From the NCBI RefSeq assembly GCF_027912495.1, contig NZ_CP115463.1, positions 1,263,501 to 1,327,500 on the forward strand: a stretch of DNA of 64,000 nt, written 5' to 3'. Positions 17,488 to 27,689 of the stretch are shown here, piece by piece. Below the pieces are notes generated by a model, which searched no databases, was not told where the DNA came from, and saw only the letters and a list, made by a program, of their open reading frames with translations. The DNA is from Caulobacter sp. NIBR1757. GTDB taxonomy: Bacteria > Pseudomonadota > Alphaproteobacteria > Caulobacterales > Caulobacteraceae. Position numbers and translations under genes: made by a program. Positions within the stretch are counted from its first letter, which is position 1. Each line of letters opens with the position of its first letter.

Positions 17488-18135
17488 ATGAAGACCACCG
17501 CCATTTTCGCCGCCGGCCTGCTGGCCGCGGCCGTCGCCGGCCCCGCGCTGGCGCAGGATTTCACGCCCAAGGAGAAGGGGACCTGGCTGGTCACCGCCCG
17601 GGTCAGTGACGTCGCGCCCTCGGAATCGGGCGACATCTACACCGCCGCCGGCGTCAACACCAACCTGGACGTCGAGGTCAGCGACTACGTCGTCCCGACC
17701 CTGGGCTTCACCTACTTCTTCACCGACAACATCGCCGTCGAGGGCATCCTCGGGACCAGCAAGCACGAAGTCAGCGCCAAGGGCCCGGGCGGTACGACCC
17801 GCGTTCATGACACCTGGGTCGTGCCGCCGGTGGTGACCGTCCAGTACCACTTCAACCCCAAGGGCCGGGTCAGCCCCTATGTCGGGGCCGGCGTCAACGC
17901 CATGATCTTCTACAACGGCGAAGACAAGAACGGCTTCAAGGTCGATCTGGACAACGGTTTCGGTTACGCCCTGCAGGCTGGCGTCGATATCGCCGTGAAG
18001 GGCGACTGGTCGATCAACCTGGACGCCAAGAAGGTCTTCTTCGAGACCGACGCCAACATCAACAACGGCGCCCTGAAGTCGAACGTCGAGCTGGACCCCT
18101 GGGTCATCTCGGCCGGTGTCACCCGCCGGTTCTAG
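17488..18135 (+). CDS. ompW: OmpW-family outer-membrane beta-barrel protein
   Basis: A 215-residue protein. The start is ATG 17488, with AAAAGGGG upstream. A signal peptide covers about residues 1-22 (cleavage after AGPALA). The mature part has repeated amphipathic strands, the OmpW pattern WLVTARVSDVAP and GFTYFFTDNIAVE, and ends in RRF, a terminal Phe as in outer-membrane barrels. OmpW forms a small eight-stranded barrel with a hydrophobic channel and is often induced under low oxygen. The FixK box upstream fits that. Confidence 0.9.
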   Translation: MKTTAIFAAGLLAAAVAGPALAQDFTPKEKGTWLVTARVSDVAPSESGDIYTAAGVNTNLDVEVSDYVVPTLGFTYFFTDNIAVEGILGTSKHEVSAKGPGGTTRVHDTWVVPPVVTVQYHFNPKGRVSPYVGAGVNAMIFYNGEDKNGFKVDLDNGFGYALQAGVDIAVKGDWSINLDAKKVFFETDANINNGALKSNVELDPWVISAGVTRRF

Positions 18136-18149
18136 CGGTCTTGACCCCC

Positions 18150-18178
18150 AGCGAGCCCTGTCCATGGCGGGGCTCGTT
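18150..18178 (+). terminator. Possible hairpin terminator after ompW
   Basis: GCGAGCCC (from 18151) can pair with GGGCTCGT (from 18170) across an 11-nt loop, 15 nt after the ompW stop. There is no T tract, so termination is uncertain. Confidence 0.35.
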
Positions 18179-18225
18179 GGATCGGGCGGCCAGTCGATCC
18201 ACGGCTAGCCGGCCGAAATGATTTA

Positions 18226-18242
18226 TATCAATTTAGTTGACA
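18226..18242. promoter_or_regulatory. MarR-regulon operator A (CoA-transferase operon)
   Basis: The site reads TGTCAACTAAATTGATA on the minus strand. It shares the core TCAA-N5-TTGA with the other operators of this cluster and lies 51 bp before the CoA-transferase start, in promoter position. Confidence 0.75.
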
Positions 18243-18292
18243 AAAAAGCCGCGCGGACTACGCCTTCTCAAAACTGAGAGGGGAAGCGCGCG

Positions 18293-19480
18293 ATGTCGGA
18301 TGGGCCATTAAAGGGGCTGGTCGTGGTCGAGACCGGCCAGCTGATCGCCGGGCCCTTCTGTGGCCAGCTGCTCGGCGACATGGGCGCCACGGTCATCAAG
18401 ATCGAGCCGCCGAAAGTCGGCGACCCGATGCGGGCCTGGGGCCAAGGGGCGCCGGTCTGGTGGGAGGTCATCGCCCGCAACAAGAAGTCGGTCAGCATCG
18501 ATCTGCGCAAACCCGAGGGCCAGGATCTGGCCCGGCGGCTGATCGACGGCGCCGACGTGCTGATCGAAAATTTCCGGCCGGGCACGCTGGAGGGCTGGGG
18601 CCTGGGGCCCGAGCGCCTGCACCAGAGCAATCCCGGGCTGATCGTCGTGCGCATGTCGGGCTACGGCCAGACCGGACCCTATTCCGACCGCGCCGGCTTC
18701 GGCGGCATCGGCGAGGCCATGGGCGGCTGGCGCAACATCGTCGGCGAGCCGGATCGGCCGCCCTCGCGCATGGGTGTCTCCATCGGCGACGCCCTGGCCG
18801 CCACCTATGGCTGCCTTGGCGCCCTGGCGGCGCTGCGCCATCGCGATGCGACGGGGCAGGGGCAGGTGGTCGATTCGGCGCTGTACGAGGCGGTGCTGCA
18901 GGTCATGGAAAGCCTGGTGCCGGAGTACACGGCCACCGGCGTCAGCCGTCAGCGGTCCGGGGCCATCCTGCCGGGAATCGCGCCGTCGAACGTCTATCCC
19001 TGCAGCGACGGGGAGTATCTGATCGGAGCCAATGGCGAGGGCGTGTTTCGCCGGCTGTGCGAGGCCATGGGCCGGCCGGAGCTGATCGATGATCCGCGCT
19101 ATGACAGCCACACGGCTCGGGGCCAAAACCAGACCGAACTGGACGATCTGATCGCCGACTGGACCCGGACATTGACGGTCGAGGCGCTGGAGGCCCTGAT
19201 GCTCAGGCACGGGGTGCCGGCGGGCCGCATCTACAAGCCGGCCGACATGCTGGCCGATCCGCATTTCGCGGCGCGCGGGGCCCTGATCGAGATGCCCGAC
19301 CATCCCCGCTTCCCGGGCCTGACCATGCAGAATGTCTTCCCCAAGCTGTCGGCGACGCCGGGATCGGTGCGCAGCATCGCGCCGCAGACCGTGGGTCAGC
19401 ACAACGAAGAGGTCCTCAGCGAACGGCTGGGGATGGATGCGGCGGACATCACGCGGCTGCAGACCGCGGGCGTCATCTAG
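18293..19480 (+). CDS. CaiB/BaiF (type III) CoA transferase
   Basis: A 395-residue enzyme of the family III CoA transferases, which move CoA between carboxylates through a catalytic Asp. The N-terminal GLVVVETGQLIAGPFCGQLL and GADVLIENFRPG are family hallmarks. The Asp in GVSIGDALAATYG is the likely nucleophile. The start has GAGAGGGG upstream. An AMP-forming CoA ligase follows 10 nt later. The pair would activate a carboxylic substrate as a CoA thioester. The exact substrate cannot be read from sequence. Confidence 0.9.
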   Translation: MSDGPLKGLVVVETGQLIAGPFCGQLLGDMGATVIKIEPPKVGDPMRAWGQGAPVWWEVIARNKKSVSIDLRKPEGQDLARRLIDGADVLIENFRPGTLEGWGLGPERLHQSNPGLIVVRMSGYGQTGPYSDRAGFGGIGEAMGGWRNIVGEPDRPPSRMGVSIGDALAATYGCLGALAALRHRDATGQGQVVDSALYEAVLQVMESLVPEYTATGVSRQRSGAILPGIAPSNVYPCSDGEYLIGANGEGVFRRLCEAMGRPELIDDPRYDSHTARGQNQTELDDLIADWTRTLTVEALEALMLRHGVPAGRIYKPADMLADPHFAARGALIEMPDHPRFPGLTMQNVFPKLSATPGSVRSIAPQTVGQHNEEVLSERLGMDAADITRLQTAGVI

Positions 19481-19490
19481 GGAACGAACC

Positions 19491-21025
<1,535 letters not shown>

Positions 21026-21029
<4 letters not shown>

Positions 21030-21625
21030 CCCCTCAGCTTCGCCGCCACTTCCGCCGTCCGCCTGCCCTGATACCGGGCCACGGCCAGCGCCTGTTCGGT
21101 CGGCGGGGTCGCCGTGCCGCCGGAGGTGGAGGACGCCCCGTAGGGTGTGCCCGCCCCGAACAGGGCCGGGTCGCCGTAGCCGGTCGGTACGATGATCAGG
21201 CCCAGGTGCGCCATCGCCGAATAGAGCGACAGGATTGTGGTCTCCTGGCCGCCGTGCGGGTTGGCGGTGGAGGTGAAGGCGCCGCCGGCCTTGCCGAGCA
21301 GCTTGCCGAAGTACCAGAGGGCGCCGAGGCTCTCGAGCCAGGCGCGCAGTTCCGACGAGGCGCCGCCGAAGCGGGTGGGCGAGCCCAGCAGGATGGCGTC
21401 GGCCCATTCGGCGTCCTCGGCGGTCGGCGCGGGGTAGGCGGCGTTCATCCGTTCGGCCCGCTCGGCCCAGCCGGGGACGAAGGCCATGACCTCGGGGCCG
21501 ACCAGTTCGCGGACGCGGCGGATGCGGACCTCGGCCCCGGCCTCCCTGGCGCCGTCGGCGATGGCGCCCGCCAGCGTCTCGACAGAGCCGTCGCGGGAAT
21601 AGAAGACGATCAGGACCTTGGTCAT
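21026..21625 (-). CDS. WrbA-like flavodoxin-fold NAD(P)H:quinone oxidoreductase
   Basis: A 199-residue flavodoxin-fold protein. KVLIVFYSRDGSVETLAGAI is the FMN phosphate loop, GSPTRFGGASSELRAWLE and STANPHGGQETTILSL fit the WrbA family, and GTPYGASSTSGG is the WrbA signature region. In the family it reduces quinones by two electrons with NAD(P)H. It overlaps the Old Yellow Enzyme gene by 4 nt and is the last gene of the VOC-AhpD-OYE-WrbA operon. Confidence 0.88.
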
Positions 21626-22734
21626 GCTTGCTCGCTGTCGGAGGGGGTGACGCCGGCCAGCAGTCGGGCCGGCGGGCAGTCGGAACGGGGCAGGCCGCCC
21701 CGGACGCGGCGGGCCCAGTCGGGATCGGCCAGCAGGCCGCGGCCGACCGCGATCAGGTCGAACTCGCCGGCCTCGAGCCGGGCGGCGACGGCGTCGAGCG
21801 GTTCGGGTTGACCAGGCTGGCCCATGAAGCTCCGGATGAAGTCGCCGCTCATGCCGATGCCGCCAGCCAGGATGGTCGGGACGCCGAGCGTCTTCTTCAC
21901 CCAGCCGGCCAGGCTGAGCGGCGAGCCCTCGAACTCCGGGGTGTCCCAGCGCAGCTGGGAGACGCTGACGATATCGACGCCGGCCTCGACGAAGGGGGCG
22001 AGCCAGGCCTCCAGCGCCTGCGGGGTCTCGACCAGGCGGGCGGTGAGGTCGGCCGACTTCCACTGCGAGATGCGCAGGCTGACGGCGAAATCCGGACCGA
22101 CGGCGGCGCGGACGGCCTTGACCACCTCAAGCGGGAAGCGGGAACGTGTCGTCAGGGTCGAACCGCCCCAGCGGTCGGTGCGGTCGTTGGTGGCGGCCCA
22201 GAGGAACTGGTCGAGCAGGTAGCCGTGGCCGGCGTGGATCTCGACGCCGTCGAAGCCGGCGGCCCTGGCGCTCTCGGCCGCGTCGGCGAAGGCGGCGATG
22301 GTTTCGAGGGTGGCGATCTCGTCCATCGCCACGCCGCGCTCCATGCCCGGCGCCTGGCGGCCCGACGGGCTCTCGAAGGGGGCGGGCGGGGTCCACTTCT
22401 GGCCGGGCTTGGCGGTGGCGCCGCAGTGCCAGAGCTGGGGCATGATGGCCCCGCCGGCCGCATGGACCGCGCCGGTGACGGCCGGCCAGTGGTCCAGGGC
22501 CGGGCCATACAGCTTCAGCGACGCGGGGTCGTTGCCGGCCGCCGGGCGGTTGGGATTGGCCCCCTCGGTGAGGATCAGGCCCGTGCCGCCCTCGATGCGC
22601 CGCCGGTAGAAGTCGGCCAGCGGGGCCGGATCGCCGCCCGGCGTCGCCCAGCGCGCCATCGAGGCCATGGCGATGCGGTTGGGCGGCTTCAGGGACTTGC
22701 AGGCGAACGGCTGGAACAGCGCCTCCACCGACAT
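21622..22734 (-). CDS. Old Yellow Enzyme family ene-reductase
   Basis: A 370-residue FMN TIM barrel. It shows NRIAMASMARW, PQLWHCGATAKP, GVEIHAGHGYLLDQFLW (His and adjacent pair bind substrate), and the FMN phosphate site LAVGRGLLADPDW (as LIAVGRGLLAD). I place the start at ATG 22734 because the paralogue at 62171 begins at the same point (MS-x2-ALF-x-PF); an ATG at 22773 would overlap the AhpD-like gene. It probably reduces an activated C=C bond in the cluster's substrate, with WrbA next to it. Confidence 0.88.
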   Translation of the reverse strand: MSVEALFQPFACKSLKPPNRIAMASMARWATPGGDPAPLADFYRRRIEGGTGLILTEGANPNRPAAGNDPASLKLYGPALDHWPAVTGAVHAAGGAIMPQLWHCGATAKPGQKWTPPAPFESPSGRQAPGMERGVAMDEIATLETIAAFADAAESARAAGFDGVEIHAGHGYLLDQFLWAATNDRTDRWGGSTLTTRSRFPLEVVKAVRAAVGPDFAVSLRISQWKSADLTARLVETPQALEAWLAPFVEAGVDIVSVSQLRWDTPEFEGSPLSLAGWVKKTLGVPTILAGGIGMSGDFIRSFMGQPGQPEPLDAVAARLEAGEFDLIAVGRGLLADPDWARRVRGGLPRSDCPPARLLAGVTPSDSEQA

Positions 22735-22738
22735 GGCT

Positions 22739-23377
22739 TCAGCGTCCGGTGTCGAGGAAGTCGCGGCCGACATCCTGGCCTTCGGGGGCGGCGATCTCGA
22801 CGATGCGCTCGTCGATGTCGTCGTACTCCAGCCGCAGGGCCCGGTTCATGATGGCGTGCATCACATACAGGGTGGTGATGTAGGTCAGCTCAAGGATCTC
22901 CTCGTCCGACAGGAAGGCCTTGAGCCTGTCCATCACCGCTTCCGGCGTGCGGCCATGCTGGCTGCTCAGGCAGTCGGCGTAGGCGAGGACGGCGCGCTCG
23001 TCGTCGGTGTAGCAACCGGCGACCTGCCAGTGGCCGATGGCCTCGATCCGCTCCTCGGAGACGCCGAGGCCGCGCAGGGACTTGCAGTGCTGGGAGTAGC
23101 CGAACTGGCTTTCCATGGTCCAGCTGACCCGGGTCTGGCCCAGTTCGCGCAGCACCGGGTCCAGCTTGCGGGTCGGGCTGCGGTAGTAGGCAAACCCCTG
23201 GCAGGCGTGATGCAGGGCGTCGGGCGAGCCGGCCCAGACGGTCCACCAGTTGCCCGGCGTGCCGGTGGCGGTGCCCGGCTCGGCGACCGGGTCGCGATCG
23301 CCGAACAGCAGGTTGTACATCCGAAGGCCGGTGCCCTGATCGACCTCGGCGCGGGGAATCTCACGAAGGCGGGGCAT
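22739..23377 (-). CDS. AhpD/carboxymuconolactone-decarboxylase-like protein
   Basis: A 212-residue helical protein of the AhpD/CMD fold. The core motif region reads ESQFGYSQHCKSLRGLGVSE, then EERIEAIGHW and ERAVLAYADCL. The C-x2-C pair of peroxidatic AhpD is absent; a single Cys follows the His (QHCKS). Proteins of this type sit in many ring-cleavage clusters but a definite reaction is rarely known. It lies between the VOC and OYE genes with 2-4 nt gaps. Confidence 0.78.
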   Translation of the reverse strand: MPRLREIPRAEVDQGTGLRMYNLLFGDRDPVAEPGTATGTPGNWWTVWAGSPDALHHACQGFAYYRSPTRKLDPVLRELGQTRVSWTMESQFGYSQHCKSLRGLGVSEERIEAIGHWQVAGCYTDDERAVLAYADCLSSQHGRTPEAVMDRLKAFLSDEEILELTYITTLYVMHAIMNRALRLEYDDIDERIVEIAAPEGQDVGRDFLDTGR

Positions 23378-23379
23378 GG

Positions 23380-23901
23380 TCAGACCTCGACGGTGGCGCC
23401 CTGCGGCGCGTGACGGACATCCTCGGGGCCGAACACCTTCGTGCTGGCCGCGAACTCCATCATGATCCCGTTGGGGTCGGTGAAATAGACGCTGCGGACG
23501 AAGACGCCGTTGTGCATCTCGGCCGCGACGGTGCGGTCGCTGTCATCGTGGTTGAGGATCATGGGGATATGCTCGACCCCCGCCTGCTCCAGCCGGGTCA
23601 GGCAGGCCGACAGCTCGCCCTCGGCGACGTCGAAGGCCAGGTGGTTCATCGAGCCGATGGCGGTCTTGGAATCCTCCGGGAACTTGCGGACCGAGGCGAT
23701 GCCCGGCGCGGCCGCGGGCGTCTCGGGCCACCAGAAGAAGGCGACGGCCGTGCCGCCGGCGTCGAAGAAGAAGTGCTGGCCGCCGTCCGGCAGGGCGACG
23801 GTCTTGACCAGGGGCATGTCCAGGACCTCGGTGTAGAACTTCACCGTCTCCTGCATATCCCGGCAGACCAGGGCGACGTGGTTGATCCCGGTGGTGCGCA
23901 T
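23380..23901 (-). CDS. VOC-family (glyoxalase/dioxygenase fold) protein
   Basis: A 173-residue vicinal-oxygen-chelate protein with two beta-alpha-beta3 halves. Likely metal ligands are the first His (INHVALVCRD), the second His (SMNHLAFDV) and the Glu near the end (NGIMMEFAAS). The family includes extradiol dioxygenases, glyoxalases and isomerases. It is the first gene of a four-gene minus-strand operon read away from operator B. Confidence 0.82.
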   Translation of the reverse strand: MRTTGINHVALVCRDMQETVKFYTEVLDMPLVKTVALPDGGQHFFFDAGGTAVAFFWWPETPAAAPGIASVRKFPEDSKTAIGSMNHLAFDVAEGELSACLTRLEQAGVEHIPMILNHDDSDRTVAAEMHNGVFVRSVYFTDPNGIMMEFAASTKVFGPEDVRHAPQGATVEV

Positions 23902-23974
23902 TGCTTCTCCCTCGCCGCCCGATCAATCCGGGGCGGTCTTATGGCGCCGGCAACTTGGCGGGCCTCCGGCAATT

Positions 23975-23991
23975 CGTCAACTAAACTGATA
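23975..23991. promoter_or_regulatory. MarR-regulon operator B (marR / VOC divergent promoter)
   Basis: CGTCAACTAAACTGATA lies between the divergent VOC operon (starts 23901) and marR (start 24095). It differs from operator A at only two of 17 positions. It could give autoregulation plus control of the VOC-AhpD-OYE-WrbA operon. Confidence 0.78.
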
Positions 23992-24094
23992 AAAAATGAT
24001 CGGTGGCCCGATGTCGCGTCAGAGGCCGGTTTGCGTTGACCCAGCGGCGTTACGCCCTAGTCTCCCTGCAACACAGAAGCGTCGCGAACCGGAC

Positions 24095-24550
24095 ATGCAA
24101 GCCGCCGAAAGCCTTATCGTTCCCCTGCTCCAGGCGTTCTTCTGGTTCGACGACGGATTGCAGAGCTTCCTGCAGGCGCGCGGCTGGGACCAGGTGACCC
24201 GGCCCCAGTCGATGGTCATGGCCAATGTCGTCATCGGCGTCCACAAGCCCTCCGACATCGCCCGCAACCTGGGGATCAGCCGCCAGGCGGTGCACACCAC
24301 CATCAACCAGATGGTCGAGATGGGCATGCTGGAACTGCGCGACGACGTGACCGATCGCCGCGCCAAGATCGTCGCCGTCAGCGAGAAGGGCCGCGAGATG
24401 GGCCGGGACGCGGACCTGGCCATGGCGGCGATGAGCGCCGAACTGCGCAAGCGGATCGGGACCAAGAACGTCGACAACCTGATCAAGGCCTTCGGCGCTG
24501 AGTGGGGCCAGGCGATGACGGACTGGCCGAACGTCGAAAAGCGTTCTTGA
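24095..24550 (+). CDS. MarR-family transcription regulator
   Basis: A 151-residue winged-helix regulator. The recognition region is SDIARNLGISRQAVHTTINQ, then MVEMGMLELRDDVTDRRAKI, which is the MarR wing with its D-x-R-A. I use ATG 24095; an upstream in-frame ATG at 23996 would add an untypical Arg/Pro-rich stretch adjoining the operator. MarR proteins usually repress and release DNA on binding a phenolic or CoA-linked ligand. The repeated palindromes nearby make it the best candidate for the regulator of this cluster. Confidence 0.88.
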   Translation: MQAAESLIVPLLQAFFWFDDGLQSFLQARGWDQVTRPQSMVMANVVIGVHKPSDIARNLGISRQAVHTTINQMVEMGMLELRDDVTDRRAKIVAVSEKGREMGRDADLAMAAMSAELRKRIGTKNVDNLIKAFGAEWGQAMTDWPNVEKRS

Positions 24551-24573
24551 TCGCCGCGAGCCGACGCCCATAT

Positions 24574-24590
24574 TGTCAAGTAAATTGATG
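24574..24590. promoter_or_regulatory. MarR-regulon operator C (SRPBCC gene)
   Basis: TGTCAAGTAAATTGATG lies 15 bp upstream of the SRPBCC start and 24 bp after the marR stop. It differs from operator A (minus strand) at two of 17 positions. Confidence 0.75.
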
Positions 24591-24604
24591 ATATGGGGTG
24601 AGAC

Positions 24605-25015
24605 GTGGAAGTTCGTCTGTACGAAGAGTTCGCGGCGCCGGCGCGGGCGGTCTGGCAGGTGGTGGGAGCCTTTCATGGACTCCAGGCCTGGTTCCCCGGC
24701 GTCACGGCCTGCGACCGCGACGACGGCGCCTGGGGCGAGGTGCGGCGGGCGGAGGTCGCGGGGCGGGTGACGCCCGAGCGGCTGGAGCACTATGACAACG
24801 CCCGGATGACCCTGGCCTGGACTCTCGTCGATGCACCGTTGCTTGGCGACCACAGGTCGACGCTGACCATCGTGCCGCTGGGCGAGAGCCGATGCGCCGC
24901 CGACTGGGTGTTCCATGCGGACCTCAAGCCTCCTCTAGACGCTGAAAAAATTGAGGAAAACACCCGCCGAATGTACGCGGCCGCCTTGACGGAGGTGCGT
25001 CGGCGGGTTGAGTGA
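24605..25015 (+). CDS. SRPBCC-fold (polyketide cyclase/START-like) protein
   Basis: A 136-residue protein starting with GTG at 24605. The pattern of an N-terminal strand (VRLYEEFAAPARAVWQVVG), a Trp-rich helix (FHGLQAWFPGVTAC) and a long C-terminal helix (IEENTRRMYAAALTEV) fits the SRPBCC helix-grip fold, which encloses a hydrophobic ligand. No catalytic residues are clear. Its own copy of the operator suggests a role in the same pathway, as ligand carrier or cyclase. Confidence 0.7.
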   Translation: MEVRLYEEFAAPARAVWQVVGAFHGLQAWFPGVTACDRDDGAWGEVRRAEVAGRVTPERLEHYDNARMTLAWTLVDAPLLGDHRSTLTIVPLGESRCAADWVFHADLKPPLDAEKIEENTRRMYAAALTEVRRRVE

Positions 25016-25016
25016 C

Positions 25017-25033
25017 CGTCATTGAAACTGACA
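25017..25033. promoter_or_regulatory. MarR-regulon operator D', weaker copy upstream of TonB receptor
   Basis: CGTCATTGAAACTGACA fits the operator pattern with about two mismatches in the centre. It is 34 bp from operator D, start to start, on the same face of the helix. Confidence 0.5.
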
Positions 25034-25050
25034 AAAAACGTCTCCGATAT

Positions 25051-25067
25051 CGTCATGTAGATTGACA
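25051..25067. promoter_or_regulatory. MarR-regulon operator D upstream of TonB receptor
   Basis: CGTCATGTAGATTGACA fits the family consensus. It lies 73 bp before the TonB-receptor start. Its right half overlaps TTGACATAGATCAA (25062-25075), which by itself resembles an FNR/FixK box. Confidence 0.7.
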
Positions 25068-25139
25068 TAGATCAATGACGCGTCATCCTCCGCTCCAACA
25101 GCCAGCAGGGCTGAAAGAACAAAACAGGGGAGGAACGAG

Positions 25140-27350
25140 ATGCGTCGCACGATCGCACTCCGTCTATTCGCGTCGGCCGCCACGGTCGCTTTCGGCATCG
25201 CCATGGCCGCGCCGGCCCTGGCCCAGACCGCACCCCAGAGCGAGGCCCCGGCCGACGAGGTCGAGGAGGTGGTGGTCACCGCCCAGAAGCGTGAGCAGAA
25301 CCTGCAGGACGTGCCCGCCGCCGTCTCCGCCTTCGGCGAGCAGCAGCTGCAGGCCCAGTCGACCCAGAACCTGACCGACCTCTCCTCAAAGGTCCCCAAC
25401 GTCGTACTGGCCCCGGTCGGCGCCTACCCCTATGCCTCCGCCTTCTTCATCCGCGGGCTCGGCTTCGCGGACGTCGAAAGCACCTTCGAGCCGTCGGTCG
25501 GCGTCGAGATGAACGGCGTCTACCTGGCCCGCAACAGCGGCGCCCTGCAGGACTTCTTCGACGTCGCCTCGGTCGAGATCCTGCGCGGGCCGCAAGGCAC
25601 GCTCTATGGCCGCAACACCATCGGCGGCGTCGTCAGCGTCCGCACCAAGACCGCCCAGCCGGGCGACGCGTTCGGCGGCGCGGTGCAGGGCACGATCGGC
25701 GACCACGGCCGGCTGGAAGGCCGCGCCGCCCTCAACATCCCGATGGGCGACAGCTTCGCCATGCGGGTGTCGGGGCTCTACAAGAGCTACGACGGCTACA
25801 ATCACAACGTCACCACCGGCAAGGACGAGGGCGACAACGAGGTCTATTCGGGCCGGCTGAGCCTAGTCTTCAAGCCGAACGAAGTGTTCGACGCCACCCT
25901 GGTCGCCGACATCGATCAGGAGCGCGGCTCGGGCGCCTCGTTCCGCAACGCCGCCCTGCCGGGCAATGTCTACTACAACTTCAGCCCGGACACCGGCTCA
26001 TCGGTCTTCTCGGCCGCCGCCCGGGCCAAGGCCAGGGACGTGCGCAACGTCTATGGCAACACCCCGACCTTCGCCAAGATCGACACCTGGGGCCTGGCCC
26101 TGACCATGAACCTCGACCTCGGCATCGGAACCCTGACCTCGATCACCGGCTACCGCGAGTTCGACGACAAGGTGCAGAGCGACTACGACGCCAGCCCGGT
26201 CAACTTCTTCTACGCCTTCCGCGACCAGACCCATAAGCAGTTCAGCCAGGAACTGAGGCTGGGCGGCGAAGTCGGCGCGGTGACCTATGTCGCCGGCGTC
26301 TACTTCATGGATCAGAGCTACGACATCACCAACACCCAAGGCGGGCTGATCTACGGCGGCGCCAATGTTCCGCAGATCGCCAGCCAGGAAAACCAGGCCT
26401 GGGCCCTGTTCGGCCAGCTGGACTGGGAGGTCACAGACAAACTGACCCTGACCGCCGGCGGCCGCTACAGCTACGAAGAGAAGGAGTTCACCAACCAGCC
26501 GCTCTTCTTCCCGACCTCGATGACCTACAAGAACGACTGGGACAACTTCTCGCCCAAACTCGGCGCCAACTACCGCTTCACCGACGACCTGATGGCCTAC
26601 GCCACCTGGTCGAAGGGCTTCCGCAGCGGCGGCTACAACGGCCGCGCCGCCTCCTTCACCTCGGCCGGCCCGTACGACGCCGAGATCGTCGAGAGCTACG
26701 AGGCCGGTGTGAAGGCCGAACTGTTCCAGCGCAGCCTGCGCCTGAACGGGGCGGTGTTCTCCAGCACCTACTCGGACATGCAGGTCGGCAGCCAGGGCCT
26801 GACCAGCGGCGGGGTCTACGAGTCCATCGTCACCAACGCCGGCAAGGCCAGGATCGACGGCATCGAGGCCGAGGCCCTGTGGGTGGTCGGCGGCGGTTTC
26901 CGCATCAACGCCAACATCGCCTGGCTCGACGCCCGCTTCGAGGAGAACTTCACCGACTTCACCAGCGACGGCGTCGCCAACCCCACCGACAACAGCGACC
27001 TGCCGCTGGCCTATGCGCCGGAATGGTCGGGCAGCTTCGGCGTCACCTATGAGCGCAACGTCGGCATCGGCGACCTGACCTTCAACGCCAACGCCGTCTA
27101 CATGGACGACATCTACACCAGCGGCGGCGTGCTCAACCGCACCTCCGACGTCCAGGTGCGGCCGTCCAACACCCTCTACGACGCCACCCTGTCGCTGGAA
27201 GGCGACGCCGGCTGGCGGGTGGCCCTGTGGGGCAAGAACCTGACGGATGAAGAGGTGATCAACAACACCTTCGGCCTCGGCGCGCTCGGCAACCTGCGCG
27301 TCTACCAGGCGCCCCGGACCTTCGGCCTGGAGATCGGCTACAAGTTCTAG
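25140..27350 (+). CDS. TonB-dependent outer-membrane receptor
   Basis: A 736-residue receptor. Signal peptide about residues 1-29 (ends AAPALAQ). The TonB box region is EEVVVTAQKREQNLQDV. The plug domain contains IRGLGFADVES and VEILRGPQGTLYGRNTIGG. The barrel runs to the terminal GLEIGYKF. It has strong SD GGGAGGAA before ATG 25140. The family imports large or scarce molecules; in Caulobacteraceae and sphingomonads such receptors often take up aromatics or carbohydrates. Two operator copies upstream tie it to the MarR cluster. Confidence 0.92.
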   Translation: MRRTIALRLFASAATVAFGIAMAAPALAQTAPQSEAPADEVEEVVVTAQKREQNLQDVPAAVSAFGEQQLQAQSTQNLTDLSSKVPNVVLAPVGAYPYASAFFIRGLGFADVESTFEPSVGVEMNGVYLARNSGALQDFFDVASVEILRGPQGTLYGRNTIGGVVSVRTKTAQPGDAFGGAVQGTIGDHGRLEGRAALNIPMGDSFAMRVSGLYKSYDGYNHNVTTGKDEGDNEVYSGRLSLVFKPNEVFDATLVADIDQERGSGASFRNAALPGNVYYNFSPDTGSSVFSAAARAKARDVRNVYGNTPTFAKIDTWGLALTMNLDLGIGTLTSITGYREFDDKVQSDYDASPVNFFYAFRDQTHKQFSQELRLGGEVGAVTYVAGVYFMDQSYDITNTQGGLIYGGANVPQIASQENQAWALFGQLDWEVTDKLTLTAGGRYSYEEKEFTNQPLFFPTSMTYKNDWDNFSPKLGANYRFTDDLMAYATWSKGFRSGGYNGRAASFTSAGPYDAEIVESYEAGVKAELFQRSLRLNGAVFSSTYSDMQVGSQGLTSGGVYESIVTNAGKARIDGIEAEALWVVGGGFRINANIAWLDARFEENFTDFTSDGVANPTDNSDLPLAYAPEWSGSFGVTYERNVGIGDLTFNANAVYMDDIYTSGGVLNRTSDVQVRPSNTLYDATLSLEGDAGWRVALWGKNLTDEEVINNTFGLGALGNLRVYQAPRTFGLEIGYKF

Positions 27351-27390
27351 AACCCGCTCTCCCTCCTTCCTCCCGGAGCGGGATCAGCAG

Positions 27391-27420
27391 CCCCCGGCGT
27401 CGCAAGGCGTCGGGGGTTTT
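27391..27420 (+). terminator. Rho-independent terminator after TonB receptor
   Basis: CCCCCGGCG and CGTCGGGGG pair with a short loop and are followed by TTTT. It lies 40 nt after the receptor stop. Confidence 0.82.
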
Positions 27421-27689
27421 CCGTTGGGCCCGCTATCGAAGCGGCCAGCCATTATACCGCCCGCGCCGACCTACAGAAAAAGGCGCGCGCTCGGCGGCGG
27501 CGGTGAAGATCGGGCGGAATCCCAGCGCCTGTTGGCTTTTGCGTGGGCCGAGGGCGCCTGAACGTGGGCCGCGGCGTAGGTCGATCCGTGGCCTGATAGC
27601 GGGGATTGTAGGTCGAATGTGAGCCGCCGCGACCTACAGCCTTGTCCAAAGCTGTGCCAGCGGGTGTCGGCGAGGGTCTAAAGACCATG

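Noticed and set aside
25062-25075. TTGACATAGATCAA as a third independent FixK/FNR box.
   Set aside because: It overlaps MarR operator D, whose pattern alone explains most of the bases. I report it only as a possible overlap.
27452-27688. A 78-codon minus-strand frame in the TonB/SMP-30 gap.
   Set aside because: Its sequence is Pro/Arg/Thr-rich, with no start signal; it merely spans the GTAGGTCG copies and the region before the palindrome.
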